A DNA stretch of 64,000 nt. It comes from Aureimonas glaciei. Its GTDB lineage: Bacteria > Pseudomonadota > Alphaproteobacteria > Rhizobiales > Rhizobiaceae. Shown here piece after piece: positions 18,646 through 27,823 of the stretch (position 1 is the stretch's first letter; the number at the start of each line of letters is the position of its first letter). The translations under genes and the position numbers were made by a program. The notes under the pieces are model-generated. The model saw only the letters and a list, made by a program, of their open reading frames with translations. It made no database searches and was not told the DNA's origin. Location: the NCBI RefSeq assembly GCF_014643375.1, contig NZ_BMJJ01000007.1:130925-194924 (forward strand), written 5' to 3'.

Positions 18646-19893
18646 TCAGCCGCCCTCGGCCTTGTCGGGCTCGGCACTGGCAGCCAGGCCGCGCTCGCCG
18701 AGATAGCCGGAGACGGCGGAGGCGATCGCCGCGGCCGTATCCTCGCGCCAGGACGGATCGAGCAGCAGCTGCTCGTCGTCGATGTTGGAGAGATAGCCGA
18801 GCTCGACCAGCACCGAGGGCACGTCCGGGGCGACCAGCACCTTGAAACCAGCCGAGCGCTTTGGATTGCGGATCAGGCGCACCTTGTGCCGGCCGAATTC
18901 CTGCACCAGCCCGGCGGCGAAATGTTCGGAGAAACTGTCGGTTTCGCGCCGCATCAGCTCGATCAGGATGTCGAAGACCTCCGGCTGGCTGTCCTGCCAG
19001 CGCGGGTCGACGAAACGGTCGGACGAGTTCTCGCTTTCGGCGACCTCCCGCGACAGCTGGTCCGAGGCTTTTTCCGACAGGGTATAGACCGTGGCGCCCC
19101 TGATGTCGGCATAGCGGATCGAATCGGCGTGCAGCGAGATGAACAGCGCCGCCTTGCTGCGGCGGGCCAGTTCCGAGCGCTGGCCGAGGCTGACGAAGGA
19201 ATCGTCGTCGCGCGTCATGGCCACGTCGACATTGGGCAGATGCTTCAGCGCCTCGCGCAGCGAGCGCGCAAACTGCAGGTTGATGTCCTTCTCCAGCGTC
19301 CCGTGACGGCCGACGGCGCCGGTGTCGACGCCCCCGTGACCGGGGTCGAGAACGATCGTGACCCGCTCGGCCCCCGGTGCGGCCGCGGGCACGGTCACCG
19401 GGGGGATGCTGGCGCCAAAATCCTGACTGGCGACGGCGCGGGCGAACCCGGACGCGTCGGTCGCCGTGATGGTGACCTTCAGGGCGGACTGGCCGTCCTT
19501 GGTGTCGAGCGAGGCCACGGGCAGCCCGGGCTGCTTCAGGGCGAAGACGATCCGGTAGCGATCGGCCGCGACCAGGCCCTCCCGCACGCCCTCCACGAGC
19601 GGATTGGCCTCGATCGACATCTGTTTCAGCGCGGAAACGGTGTCGAAGAGGTCGATGGCGACGCGGTCGGGATGACGCAGCAGGATCAGCCGCGACCGTG
19701 GCGTGCCGACAAGGCCGAGCGTGGCGACGAATTTCTTCGGGCCGATCTCCTGAGTGAAGCCGGTGAGGATGCTCTCCCGGATCCCCTCCTGGGCCCCGGC
19801 CGGGCGCGCGAGAAGCGTCGCGGCGAGGAGACAGACGGCGATGGCGAGAATCGTCAGACGGCCTGGCTGATTCGAAGATCGTCTCTCTGTCAT
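18646..19893 (-). CDS. N-acetylmuramoyl-L-alanine amidase (AMIN + Amidase_3)
   Basis: Periplasmic zinc amidase that cleaves the MurNAc-L-Ala bond, usually during daughter-cell separation. The 415 residues show a signal peptide (cleavage near residue 34, ARPAGA-QE), an AMIN targeting domain (about 38-140), and an Amidase_3 domain starting at LDPGHGGVDTGAVG. Later motifs include SLHADS (zinc His) and VLVELGYLSN (catalytic Glu). It is AmiC-like in layout. It lies upstream of mrcA on the same strand and is divergent from rne across a 620-bp gap. Confidence 0.94.
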   Translation of the reverse strand: MTERRSSNQPGRLTILAIAVCLLAATLLARPAGAQEGIRESILTGFTQEIGPKKFVATLGLVGTPRSRLILLRHPDRVAIDLFDTVSALKQMSIEANPLVEGVREGLVAADRYRIVFALKQPGLPVASLDTKDGQSALKVTITATDASGFARAVASQDFGASIPPVTVPAAAPGAERVTIVLDPGHGGVDTGAVGRHGTLEKDINLQFARSLREALKHLPNVDVAMTRDDDSFVSLGQRSELARRSKAALFISLHADSIRYADIRGATVYTLSEKASDQLSREVAESENSSDRFVDPRWQDSQPEVFDILIELMRRETDSFSEHFAAGLVQEFGRHKVRLIRNPKRSAGFKVLVAPDVPSVLVELGYLSNIDDEQLLLDPSWREDTAAAIASAVSGYLGERGLAASAEPDKAEGG

Positions 19894-20513
19894 GACATTC
19901 CGTGGTCTCTTTCAGGGCCGTGAAAAGGGCGCCGCAGCCCGCCAAGGCGCGCCCAACCGGCGCCGACAGCGCCACGCAAGGGCGTACCGGGCTTTACTCT
20001 TGTGTCTTGCCCTCGCGCACCATAAAAGCAGAACTGAGGCTGGGAAAACTCAAACGCTTGAAACATCCCGTCCACGACACGCCAGGACCGCCGAGCAGCC
20101 CCGACGAAAAGTCGGCAATGCAACGTCCTCAGTCCAGGATCTCGCGCGCGGAAAATCGCGGTCGTGAGATCGGTGTTTTTGGGTTTTCATCCTCTGTTAA
20201 ATTTCTCGTCCGCGGAGAAATCCCGGGCGTCCATCTTCGACGCGCATCCGGCCCGACAATGAGCGGTTTGCGCGAGATTTCATCGGTCGCCGTTCCGGCG
20301 GCCAGTCCATTACGCAGGTCGCCCCAGCAGTGTCGCCAGCCTCCACCGGATCCCTGACGCTTCAGCCCGAGCCCAACGAGCCTCGGCGCCAGCCATCCTC
20401 GAGTGCGCATCGCCGCCGCCCAACGACCTTTGCAGACGCGCCTTCCCCCGCATCCCTTCCGGCGTCTGACGCCCGGATGCGCGCCGAGGTCAGCGTCCCG
20501 GAGAGTTTTCGTC
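19894..20513. other. 620-bp divergent promoter and rne leader region
   Basis: The region between the amidase and rne starts is long for this genome. It must contain both promoters and probably a long 5' leader for rne. The most AT-rich part is 20171-20210 (GTGTTTTTGGGTTTTCATCC and then TGTTAAATTT), a likely promoter area, which would leave a leader of about 300 nt. Open frames here lack ribosome-binding sites and coding character, so I assign no gene. In E. coli the rne leader mediates autoregulation by RNase E; the same is inferred here. Confidence 0.5.
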
Positions 20514-23402
20514 ATGCCGAACAAGATGCTGATCGATGCTTCGCATCCAGAGGAAACGCGGGTCGTCGTCGTCCGGGGTAACCGGATCGAGGAATTCGAT
20601 TTCGAGTCCGAACACAAGAAGCAGATCAAGGGCAATATCTACCTCGCCAAGGTGACGCGCGTCGAACCTTCGCTGCAGGCCGCCTTCGTCGAATATGGCG
20701 GCAACCGCCACGGCTTCCTCGCCTTCAGCGAGATCCATCCCGACTACTACCAGATCCCCGTCGCCGACCGTCAGGCGCTGATGGAAGACGAGATCGCCCG
20801 CGTCCGCGAGGAAGAAGAGGACGAGGAGCGCAAGATCACGGCGCAGCGGCGCAATCCCCGCCGTCCTGGCGGCGGCAAGTCGATCCGCGCCGCCGAATCG
20901 TCGAGCGATGACAGCATTTCCGAGCCCGCTTCCGTCGAAGGCGGCGAGGCCGACGAGGATCGTCCGGAAGGCGAAACATCGCTGTCCGACAACGAGCATG
21001 AAGCGCCTGGCCTGATGGCCGACGAGGCGGTCAGCGACGAGACTTCGGGTGACGAAGCCGACGAGAGCGAGGAATCCGACACCGAAGGCCGGCCGGTCAA
21101 GAGCGCCAGCGGCCGCGGCCGCCGCTCGCGTTCGCGCCGCGGCCACGGTGCCGAGGAAGCCCCGTCCGGCGACGAGGAGGACGAGGTCGTCGACGAGATG
21201 GGCGCCGAGGATGCGATGGAGGAAGTTCCCGTCCGCACCCCGCGCGTGCCGCGCAAGCAGTACAAGATCCAGGAAGTCATCAAGCGCCGGCAGATCCTGC
21301 TGGTCCAGGTCGTCAAGGAAGAGCGCGGCAACAAGGGTGCCGCCCTCACCACCTACCTGTCGCTCGCCGGCCGCTACTCCGTCCTGATGCCGAACACCGC
21401 CCGTGGCGGCGGCATCTCGCGCAAGATCACCAACATCGCCGATCGCAAGCGCCTGAAGGAAGTGGCGCGCGAGCTGGAAGTGCCGAAGGGCATGGGCATC
21501 ATCCTGCGCACCGCCGGCGCCATGCGCACCAAGGCCGAGGTCAAGCGCGACTACGAATACCTGATGCGCCTCTGGGAGACCGTCCGCAGCCTGACGCTCG
21601 CCTCGGCCGCGCCGACCCTCGTCTATGAGGAAGGCAGCCTGATCAAGCGCTCGATCCGCGATCTCTACAACAAGGACATCGACCAGATCAGCGTCTCCGG
21701 CGAGGAAGGCTACCGCGAGGCCAAGGAATTCATGCGGATGCTGATGCCGAGCCAGTCGAAGGTGGTTCAGCCGTACCGCGATCCCGTGCCGATCTTCGCC
21801 CGCGGCGGCATCGAGGCCCAGCTCGACCGCATGCTGCAGCCGCATGTGACGCTGAAGTCCGGCGGCTACATCATCATCAACCAGACCGAGGCGCTCGTCG
21901 CCATCGACGTCAATTCGGGCCGCTCGACGCGCGAGCACTCGATTGAGGACACCGCCTACCAGACCAATCTCGAGGCGGCCGAGGAAGTGGCGCGGCAGCT
22001 GCGCCTGCGCGATCTCGCCGGCCTCATCGTCATCGACTTCATCGACATGGAAGAGAAGCGCAACAACCGCGCCGTCGAGAAGAAGATGAAGGATTGCCTG
22101 AAGGACGACCGCGCCCGCATCCAGATCGGCCACATCTCGCATTTCGGCCTGATGGAGATGAGCCGCCAGCGCATCCGCGCCAGCGTCCTGGAATCGACCA
22201 CCCGCGTCTGCCCGACCTGCGACGGCGTCGGCCACATCCGCTCCAACTCGTCGCTGGCGCTGCATGTCGTGCGCGCCATCGAGGAGCATGTGCAGAAGCA
22301 CTCGACGCATGACGTCATCGTCAAGGTGCCGACGGCGACGGCGCTCTACGTCCTGAACGAAAAGCGCCACACGATCGACGAGCTGGAGCGCACCAACGGC
22401 CTCCGGATCACCATCGAGGCCGACGATTCGCACGGTCACCAGCACGTCGCCATCGAGCAGGGTCCCGAGGCCGTGCGGCGCGAGTATCTGCCGGCCGTGG
22501 CCCCGGTCGTCTACGAGGACGAGCCGGAGGATCTCGACATCGTCGAGGAAGCCGACGAGTCCGATGTCGCCATCGCCGCGCCGGCCGCGGCCGAGACCGA
22601 AAACCTCGACGGCGATACCGAGGAAAAGAGCGACGATCAGCCGCGGCGCAAGCGTCGGCGTCGGCGTCGGCGGGGCGGCAGCGACGACGCCTCGTCCGAG
22701 GACGGCCTCGAGGCCGGCGACGCCGGCGATGATGAGGGCGACGAGGCTGTCGGCAGCGAAGACGAGAGCGAGGGCGACGCCGAGACCCCGGCTCAGGCCG
22801 CGACCGACGACGAGACGTCGGACGAGGAGCGGGCCCGTAAGCGCCGTCGTCGGGGTCGCCGCGGCGGTCGCAAGAATCGCGACGGCGACGCCGAGGGCGC
22901 GTCGGATGCGGCAGCAAGCGACGAGGGCGCCGAGTTCGGCGAAAGCGGCTCCGTCGGCGTCGAGGCTGTCGCGGTGACGGCGCCCGCCATCGAGCAGGTT
23001 GCCGAAGCTTATGCCGCGCCGGTTTCGCAAGCCGAGCCAGAGGCGGCAGCAGCACCGGTCGAGCTGGCCGCGCCGGCCGAGGCGGCACCGGAAAGCACCC
23101 GCAACCCCTGGGATGCGGCCCCGGCCGTCGCTGCGACGGAGACCGTCCCGAGCGAGCCGGCTGTGGTCGAGGCGGCCCCTGCCCCGGCTCCTGACGAGGT
23201 GCCGGCCGAGGCGACGGCGTCCGAGCCCGAGACTTCGGCGGACGTGAGCGCTGCGGTCGAGGACGTGAAGCCCGAGCCGGTGGCGGCACCGGTAGCACCG
23301 GCGGCACCATCCGAGCCGACCGTCACTTCCAGCCGCAGCAGCGAGGCGGCCGAGCCGGCTGCCAAGCGCACCGGCTGGTGGGCGCGCCGCAGCTTCTTCT
23401 GA
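20514..23402 (+). CDS. rne: ribonuclease E/G
   Basis: The main endoribonuclease of mRNA decay and rRNA/tRNA processing, and the degradosome scaffold. I chose the ATG at 20514 (MPNKMLIDASHPEETRV), giving 962 residues. The N-terminal S1 domain is split by an acidic insertion of about 150 residues (about 105-255, rich in Asp, Glu and Ser), then resumes at QYKIQEVIKRRQILL. The DNase I-like catalytic part has DVNSGRS and VIDFIDMEE, and the zinc-link is CPTCDG. The C-terminal third is disordered, with two Arg-rich RNA-binding patches (RRKRRRRRRRGG and RKRRRRGRRGGRKNR), a long Ala/Pro/Glu stretch, and the end RTGWWARRSFF. GWW motifs at the RNase E end bind PNPase in Caulobacter. Confidence 0.97.
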   Translation: MPNKMLIDASHPEETRVVVVRGNRIEEFDFESEHKKQIKGNIYLAKVTRVEPSLQAAFVEYGGNRHGFLAFSEIHPDYYQIPVADRQALMEDEIARVREEEEDEERKITAQRRNPRRPGGGKSIRAAESSSDDSISEPASVEGGEADEDRPEGETSLSDNEHEAPGLMADEAVSDETSGDEADESEESDTEGRPVKSASGRGRRSRSRRGHGAEEAPSGDEEDEVVDEMGAEDAMEEVPVRTPRVPRKQYKIQEVIKRRQILLVQVVKEERGNKGAALTTYLSLAGRYSVLMPNTARGGGISRKITNIADRKRLKEVARELEVPKGMGIILRTAGAMRTKAEVKRDYEYLMRLWETVRSLTLASAAPTLVYEEGSLIKRSIRDLYNKDIDQISVSGEEGYREAKEFMRMLMPSQSKVVQPYRDPVPIFARGGIEAQLDRMLQPHVTLKSGGYIIINQTEALVAIDVNSGRSTREHSIEDTAYQTNLEAAEEVARQLRLRDLAGLIVIDFIDMEEKRNNRAVEKKMKDCLKDDRARIQIGHISHFGLMEMSRQRIRASVLESTTRVCPTCDGVGHIRSNSSLALHVVRAIEEHVQKHSTHDVIVKVPTATALYVLNEKRHTIDELERTNGLRITIEADDSHGHQHVAIEQGPEAVRREYLPAVAPVVYEDEPEDLDIVEEADESDVAIAAPAAAETENLDGDTEEKSDDQPRRKRRRRRRRGGSDDASSEDGLEAGDAGDDEGDEAVGSEDESEGDAETPAQAATDDETSDEERARKRRRRGRRGGRKNRDGDAEGASDAAASDEGAEFGESGSVGVEAVAVTAPAIEQVAEAYAAPVSQAEPEAAAAPVELAAPAEAAPESTRNPWDAAPAVAATETVPSEPAVVEAAPAPAPDEVPAEATASEPETSADVSAAVEDVKPEPVAAPVAPAAPSEPTVTSSRSSEAAEPAAKRTGWWARRSFF

Positions 23403-23421
23403 AACCGGCTCCCCTGACATG

Positions 23422-23457
23422 ACGACGAAGGGCGGGGATTTCCCCGCCCTTCGTCGT
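23422..23457 (+). terminator. rne terminator hairpin
   Basis: ACGACGAAGGGCGGGGA and TCCCCGCCCTTCGTCGT form a perfect 17-bp inverted repeat around TT, 20 bp after the rne stop, followed by TTCC. The stem is very strong but the T tract is short. It is symmetric and could also stop leftward transcription. Confidence 0.75.
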
Positions 23458-23587
23458 TTCCGGGGGCAACTCCTTGAACGGAACGACCCTCGTCCCTCAA
23501 CAAGGCGACCCATGGCGATTCGCCTTCCGCTCCAGCCTTTGGCGAACGGTCCTCCGGGCGGGGTGGCGCCCACTCGGAGGGCGATGC

Positions 23588-24757
23588 CTAGCGGTCGAGG
23601 TGCGCCGCCATCCGCTCGACTGCCTCGATGAGCGAGGGCGTGTCGCAGGCATAGGACAGGCGGACGAAATGCTCGCCGCGCCGGACGTCGAAGTCGCCGC
23701 CGGGAGTCAGCGCCACATGGCATTTCTCCAGCAGCGCGCGGGCGAAGTCGGTCGAGCTTCCCACGCCTTCCGGCACGGCGGCATAGGCGTAGAAGGCGCC
23801 GTCGATCGGGGCAATGGCGCTAAAACCCATCTGCGGTAGGCGCTGCATGAGGATGTCGCGGTTGGCCTCGTAGGTGTCGCGCACCAGGGCCATCTCCTCG
23901 GTGGCATCCATCGCCGCGGTCGCCGCCACCTGCGAGAGCTCCGGCGCGGAGATGTAGAGGCTCTGGCCGATGCGCTCGGCCGCCCGGAGCAGGGGTTCGG
24001 GAAGCACCAGCCAGCCGACGCGCCACCCGGTCATGCAGTAGAGCTTGGAGAAGGAATTGACGACGATCGGGTTGTCGGAGAACTCCAGCGCGCTCGCTTC
24101 CATCACCCCGTAGACGAGGCCATGGTAGATCTCGTCCGAGATGAAGGTGATGCCTTCCCGGTCGCAGAACTCGACGAGTCGCTGCAGTTCGGCGCGCGGC
24201 GTCACGGTTCCCGTCGGATTGGCCGGGCTGGCGATCAGCACACCGTCGATTCGGCCCCGCGCGTGCTCGAAGGCCAAGCGCTCGGCGCCGAGGATGTAGC
24301 CGTCGGTCGCGTCCACCTCGATCTCCACGGGCACAAGGCCGAGGGCGCGGATGATGTTGCGGTAGGCGGGATAGCCGGGCGCGGCGATGGCGATGCGCTG
24401 GCCCGGATCGAAGGCCGCGAGGAAAGCGAGGTTGAAGCCGGCCGAGGAGCCCGTCGTCACCATGATGCGTTCCGGGGCGACCGCGCAGCCGTAGGTATCG
24501 CGATAGTGATGGCCGATGCGCTGGCGCAGGTCGGCCCGGCCGAGAGCATCAGTATAGCCGACGCGGCCGTGTTCGAGCATGCGTCGCGCCGCCGCGAGCG
24601 CCGCGCGCGGCGCCGGCGCCGAAGGCTGTCCCACCGCGAGCGAGATCACCTTGTCGCCGCGCGCGATCATCCGGTTCGCCTCCGACAGGACGTCCATGGC
24701 GCGGAACGCCTCGACCGCCGACCGGGCCGAGCCCTTGACGCTGATGATCTTTGACAC
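23588..24757 (-). CDS. pyridoxal phosphate-dependent aminotransferase (class I/II)
   Basis: A 389-residue fold-type I aminotransferase. Visible motifs are TTGSSAGFN for phosphate binding, PGYPAYRN, the SPANPTGTV segment, DEIYHGLVY with the pyridine-N Asp, and NSFSKLYCMTGWRVGWL with the PLP Lys. The start is a GTG at 24757 (first residues MSKIISVKG) because AAGGAG lies 7 nt upstream; a longer in-frame reading adds 100 residues of poor quality. It is divergent from the M48 protease gene. The amino donor and acceptor cannot be told from sequence; aspartate or an aromatic amino acid are possible. Confidence 0.92.
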   Translation of the reverse strand: MSKIISVKGSARSAVEAFRAMDVLSEANRMIARGDKVISLAVGQPSAPAPRAALAAARRMLEHGRVGYTDALGRADLRQRIGHHYRDTYGCAVAPERIMVTTGSSAGFNLAFLAAFDPGQRIAIAAPGYPAYRNIIRALGLVPVEIEVDATDGYILGAERLAFEHARGRIDGVLIASPANPTGTVTPRAELQRLVEFCDREGITFISDEIYHGLVYGVMEASALEFSDNPIVVNSFSKLYCMTGWRVGWLVLPEPLLRAAERIGQSLYISAPELSQVAATAAMDATEEMALVRDTYEANRDILMQRLPQMGFSAIAPIDGAFYAYAAVPEGVGSSTDFARALLEKCHVALTPGGDFDVRRGEHFVRLSYACDTPSLIEAVERMAAHLDR

Positions 24758-24902
24758 TGTGATGCTCCTTGCAAGGCTGAAGTCGCGGACTGCCGGCCGT
24801 GAAGGGGCGGGCCGCGCACGGCGGGCGTCAGGTCCCCGTAAGGCCTCACATTTGCCGGATTGAAAGCGACTGAGGTGTCGTCGCGAATCCGACCGACACC
24901 TG

Positions 24903-26297
24903 ATGAAGGACAGCATAAGGCCGATGATCGCCCGTCTCCAGACCCGCCTCTCCTGCCTTTTCCTGGCGATGGCGATGGCCGTGTCGCCCGTCCTCGCCGC
25001 GTCGCCGGTCGGCCGCAGCGTCCCGGTCGTGCGCGATGCCGAGATCGAGGCGCTCATCGCCGACTACACCCGCCCGATCCTGAAGGCGGCGGGTCTGTCG
25101 CGCTCGGGCATCGAGGTGGTGCTGGTCAACAGCCCGGAGTTCAATGCCTTCGTTTCCGGCCGCCGCATCTTCATCAACACCGGCACCATCCTCGGCTCGG
25201 AGACGCCGAACGAACTCATCGGCGTGATCGCGCACGAAATCGGGCATCTGGCCGGCGGACACCAGCTCCGGCTGCGCGACCAGATGGAGCGGGCGAAGAC
25301 CATCGCCCTCATCGCCGGGCTCCTCGGCGCGGGCGTCGCGGTGGCCGGCGCGGCGACCGGGTCGTCCGATGCCGCCCGGGCCGGCACGGGCGTGGCGGCG
25401 GGTGGCGGCGCGGCGGCGTTGCGGGGCCTTCAGGCCTATCAGCGGACCGAAGAAACGACGGCCGACCGGTCCGCCCTCGTCTATCTCGAGAAATCCGGCC
25501 AGTCGGCCCGGGGCCTGATCGAGAGCTTCGAGGGACTGGAGCGGGCCAACATGCTCTCGGGCATCTCCCCGAACCGCTATATCACGTCGCACCCCGCGCC
25601 CCGCGACCGGATCGGCCGCCTGGAGGAACTGGCGCGGACCAGCCGGTTCTACGACCGCAAGGACGATCCCGCCTTACAGCTGCGCCATGACCTCGCGCGG
25701 GCGAAGATCGCCGCCTACGGCGCCGGCGCCGGCGGCGTTCGGCGGCTGTTCCGCAACGATCCGCGCGGCCTCCCCGCGACCTATGGCGAGGCGATCTCCG
25801 CCCACCTCTCCGGCTCGCCCGGTGCCGCCCTGCAGAAGATCGACGCGCTCCTTGCCCGCGAGCCGAAAAGCCCCTGGCTGCACGAGATTCGCGGCGAGAT
25901 CCTGATGGAAGCCGGGCGGGCCAAGGAGGCGGCCGCCGCCTTCACGCGGGCGGCCAAGCTGGACCCGACCAAGTCCGGCCTGCTGCAGGCCTCGATCGGA
26001 CAGGCCATGGTCACCGGCGGCGATGCCGCCGACATGAAGAGCGCCATCGCCATGATCAAGAAGGGTCTGGAAGCCGACCCTTCCAATTCCAACGCCTACC
26101 GTTTCCTGTCCATGGCCTATGGCAAAATCGGCGATGCCGCCGCCGCCGAGCTTGCCATGGCTGAGGGATACTGGCAGGCCGGGTCGATCCTCGACGCCAG
26201 GATTTTTGCCGCGCGGGCGCAGTTGAAGCTGAAACCGGGGTCGCCGGCATGGCTGCAGGCCCAGGACATCATATCCACCAAGACCTCATCCAAGTGA
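24903..26297 (+). CDS. M48 family metalloprotease with TPR-like C terminus (BepA/YfgC type)
   Basis: A secreted zinc protease of 464 residues. It has a signal peptide (about residues 8-33, ending AVSPVLAA), the HEIGHLAGGH zinc motif with ligands His111 and His115, the third ligand probably Glu in YQRTEETTADRSAL, and a helical TPR-like C-terminal half with alternating Ala-rich helices. E. coli BepA has this layout and checks assembly of LptD and other outer-membrane proteins; that role is inferred here. The start could be 24903 or the ATG at 24924. It is followed after 34 bp by a DsbA-like gene on the same strand, which suits a periplasmic protein-folding pair. Confidence 0.9.
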   Translation: MKDSIRPMIARLQTRLSCLFLAMAMAVSPVLAASPVGRSVPVVRDAEIEALIADYTRPILKAAGLSRSGIEVVLVNSPEFNAFVSGRRIFINTGTILGSETPNELIGVIAHEIGHLAGGHQLRLRDQMERAKTIALIAGLLGAGVAVAGAATGSSDAARAGTGVAAGGGAAALRGLQAYQRTEETTADRSALVYLEKSGQSARGLIESFEGLERANMLSGISPNRYITSHPAPRDRIGRLEELARTSRFYDRKDDPALQLRHDLARAKIAAYGAGAGGVRRLFRNDPRGLPATYGEAISAHLSGSPGAALQKIDALLAREPKSPWLHEIRGEILMEAGRAKEAAAAFTRAAKLDPTKSGLLQASIGQAMVTGGDAADMKSAIAMIKKGLEADPSNSNAYRFLSMAYGKIGDAAAAELAMAEGYWQAGSILDARIFAARAQLKLKPGSPAWLQAQDIISTKTSSK

Positions 26298-26331
26298 TCG
26301 CCGCCGTCGCGATCGACAAAGGAACGCCCTT

Positions 26332-27087
26332 TTGACCAGAAAGTCCCTCCTCGCCGCTGCATCCCTCGTTTTGGCGCTGACCGCGAGCGCGCCGGCCCTC
26401 GCCCTCACCGACGGCGAGAAGACGGAGATCGAGACCGTCGTGCGCGACTATCTCATCCGCAATCCCGAGGTGCTGCTGGAGGCGATGGATGCGCTGGAGG
26501 CCAAGCGCCAGGCGCAGGCGGTGGGCGAGCAGAAGGAGGCGATCGCGCAGGCGGGCCCCAATCTCTTCGCGACACCGGAGGGGACGGTCATCGGCAATCC
26601 GGAAGGCGACGTCACCGTCGTCGAGTTCTTCGACTACAATTGCGGCTACTGCAAACGGGCGCTTACCGACATGCAGGCGCTGATCGAAGCCGATCCGCAG
26701 CTGCGCTTCGTCCTGAAGGAAATCCCGGTTCTCGGGCCGCCCTCGGTCGAGGCCAGCCATGTCAGCCTCGCCTTCCGGCATCTGGCACCGACGCGCTATG
26801 GCGAATTCCATGCCCGCCTGCTGGGCTCGAAGGGTACCGCCAACGAGGACAGCGCCCTCACCCTCGCCGAGGAGCTCGGCGTTGACGAGGCGGCCATGCG
26901 GGCGGCGATGAAACTGCCGGAAGTCGAGGCCGCCCTGCAGGAGGACACGCGCATCGCCGAGCTCCTGAAGATCACCGGAACGCCCTCCTATGTCCTGGCG
27001 AACGAGGTGGTTCCCGGGGCCATCGGCAAGGAAGGGCTGGCGGAAAAGATCGCCAATGTCCGCAGCTGCGGCCAGACTCGCTGTTGA
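26332..27087 (+). CDS. DsbA-family thiol:disulfide oxidoreductase
   Basis: A 251-residue periplasmic thioredoxin-fold protein. It has a signal peptide (residues 1-25, ending APALA), an N-terminal helical region, then a DsbA/ScsC-like domain with the redox motif CGYC at Cys104-Cys107 (FFDYNCGYCKRAL) and a cis-Pro segment ITGTPSYVL. The last residues hold an extra Cys (RSCGQTRC). The start is a TTG at 26332 with AAAGGAA just upstream; no in-frame ATG precedes the signal peptide. It forms a pair with the M48 protease gene 34 bp upstream. Confidence 0.92.
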   Translation: MTRKSLLAAASLVLALTASAPALALTDGEKTEIETVVRDYLIRNPEVLLEAMDALEAKRQAQAVGEQKEAIAQAGPNLFATPEGTVIGNPEGDVTVVEFFDYNCGYCKRALTDMQALIEADPQLRFVLKEIPVLGPPSVEASHVSLAFRHLAPTRYGEFHARLLGSKGTANEDSALTLAEELGVDEAAMRAAMKLPEVEAALQEDTRIAELLKITGTPSYVLANEVVPGAIGKEGLAEKIANVRSCGQTRC

Positions 27088-27335
27088 GCGCCGACCCCTT
27101 CGGCAATGTTTCGGCTTTTCGTCGCGCCCGGGGCGGTCTATACACGCCCGATCCTGCCGTTGTCCGCGTGTTGACGCGTCGACATCGGCTCCCATCATGA
27201 GTTTTGTCATCGTAGGCTGGTAGCGATCTCAAAAAGGCACGGCCGGGACAGGCGCATCCTCGATGCGGTCCGGCCAGTGCCCGTGGGTGCGCCCGCAGCT
27301 CCCGGGCAGTCCGGTTGAAGGTTCAAAGGTAAAGC

Positions 27336-27809
27336 ATGTCCACCAAAGACAACATCATCGATCGCAGCCTCGTCCGCGAGCTCGCCGACATCCTGAACGA
27401 TACGGATCTGACCGAGATCGAGGTAGAGCAGGGAACGCTGCGCGTCCGCGTCTGCCGCCAGAAGGATTTCGGCGGCTACCCCGCCCAGATGCAGATGGCG
27501 CCCTATCCGCAGCAGGCGGGCTATGCGCCGGAGATGGCGCCGGCGCCGGCCGTCGCGGTCGCCAGCGGGCCCGAGATCGGCAGCGTCCCCTCGCCGATGG
27601 TCGGAACCGTCTATCTGGCGTCGGGTCCGGACGCCAAGCCCTTCGTCGAGATCGGCCAGACGGTCGTGGAGGGCGAGACCCTCCTGATCATCGAGGCGAT
27701 GAAGACCATGAACCAGATCCCGGCGCCGCGCGCCGGCAAGATCAAGAAGATCCTCGTCGACAATGCCCAACCGGTCGAGTACGGCGAACCCCTCGTCGTC
27801 ATCGGCTGA
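27336..27809 (+). CDS. accB: acetyl-CoA carboxylase biotin carboxyl carrier protein
   Basis: Carries the biotin that moves carboxyl groups from AccC to the AccAD transferase in the first step of fatty acid synthesis. The 157 residues have a short N-terminal domain (1-42), a Pro/Ala/Met-rich linker (about 48-80) and a biotinyl domain with the modified Lys123 in EAMKTMN and the family thumb segment [12 protein letters not shown]. It is followed by accC after a 14-bp gap, the usual pair. In many Rhizobiales aroQ comes just before accB; here the 248 bp upstream hold no aroQ. Confidence 0.97.
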   Translation: MSTKDNIIDRSLVRELADILNDTDLTEIEVEQGTLRVRVCRQKDFGGYPAQMQMAPYPQQAGYAPEMAPAPAVAVASGPEIGSVPSPMVGTVYLASGPDAKPFVEIGQTVVEGETLLIIEAMKTMNQIPAPRAGKIKKILVDNAQPVEYGEPLVVIG

Positions 27810-27823
27810 GGCGGGGAGCCAAG

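Noticed and set aside
19902-20357. 151-codon frame in the rne leader region
   Set aside because: No ribosome-binding site or domain, and it spans the likely promoter region of rne.
22651-22676. Short CGTCGG-type tandem repeat inside rne
   Set aside because: It encodes the Arg-rich patch of RNase E and is explained by coding sequence.
20490-23723. 1077-codon open frame antisense to rne
   Set aside because: It mirrors the codon structure of the real gene in a GC-rich sequence, has biased His/Arg/Gly composition, and no domain or ribosome-binding site.
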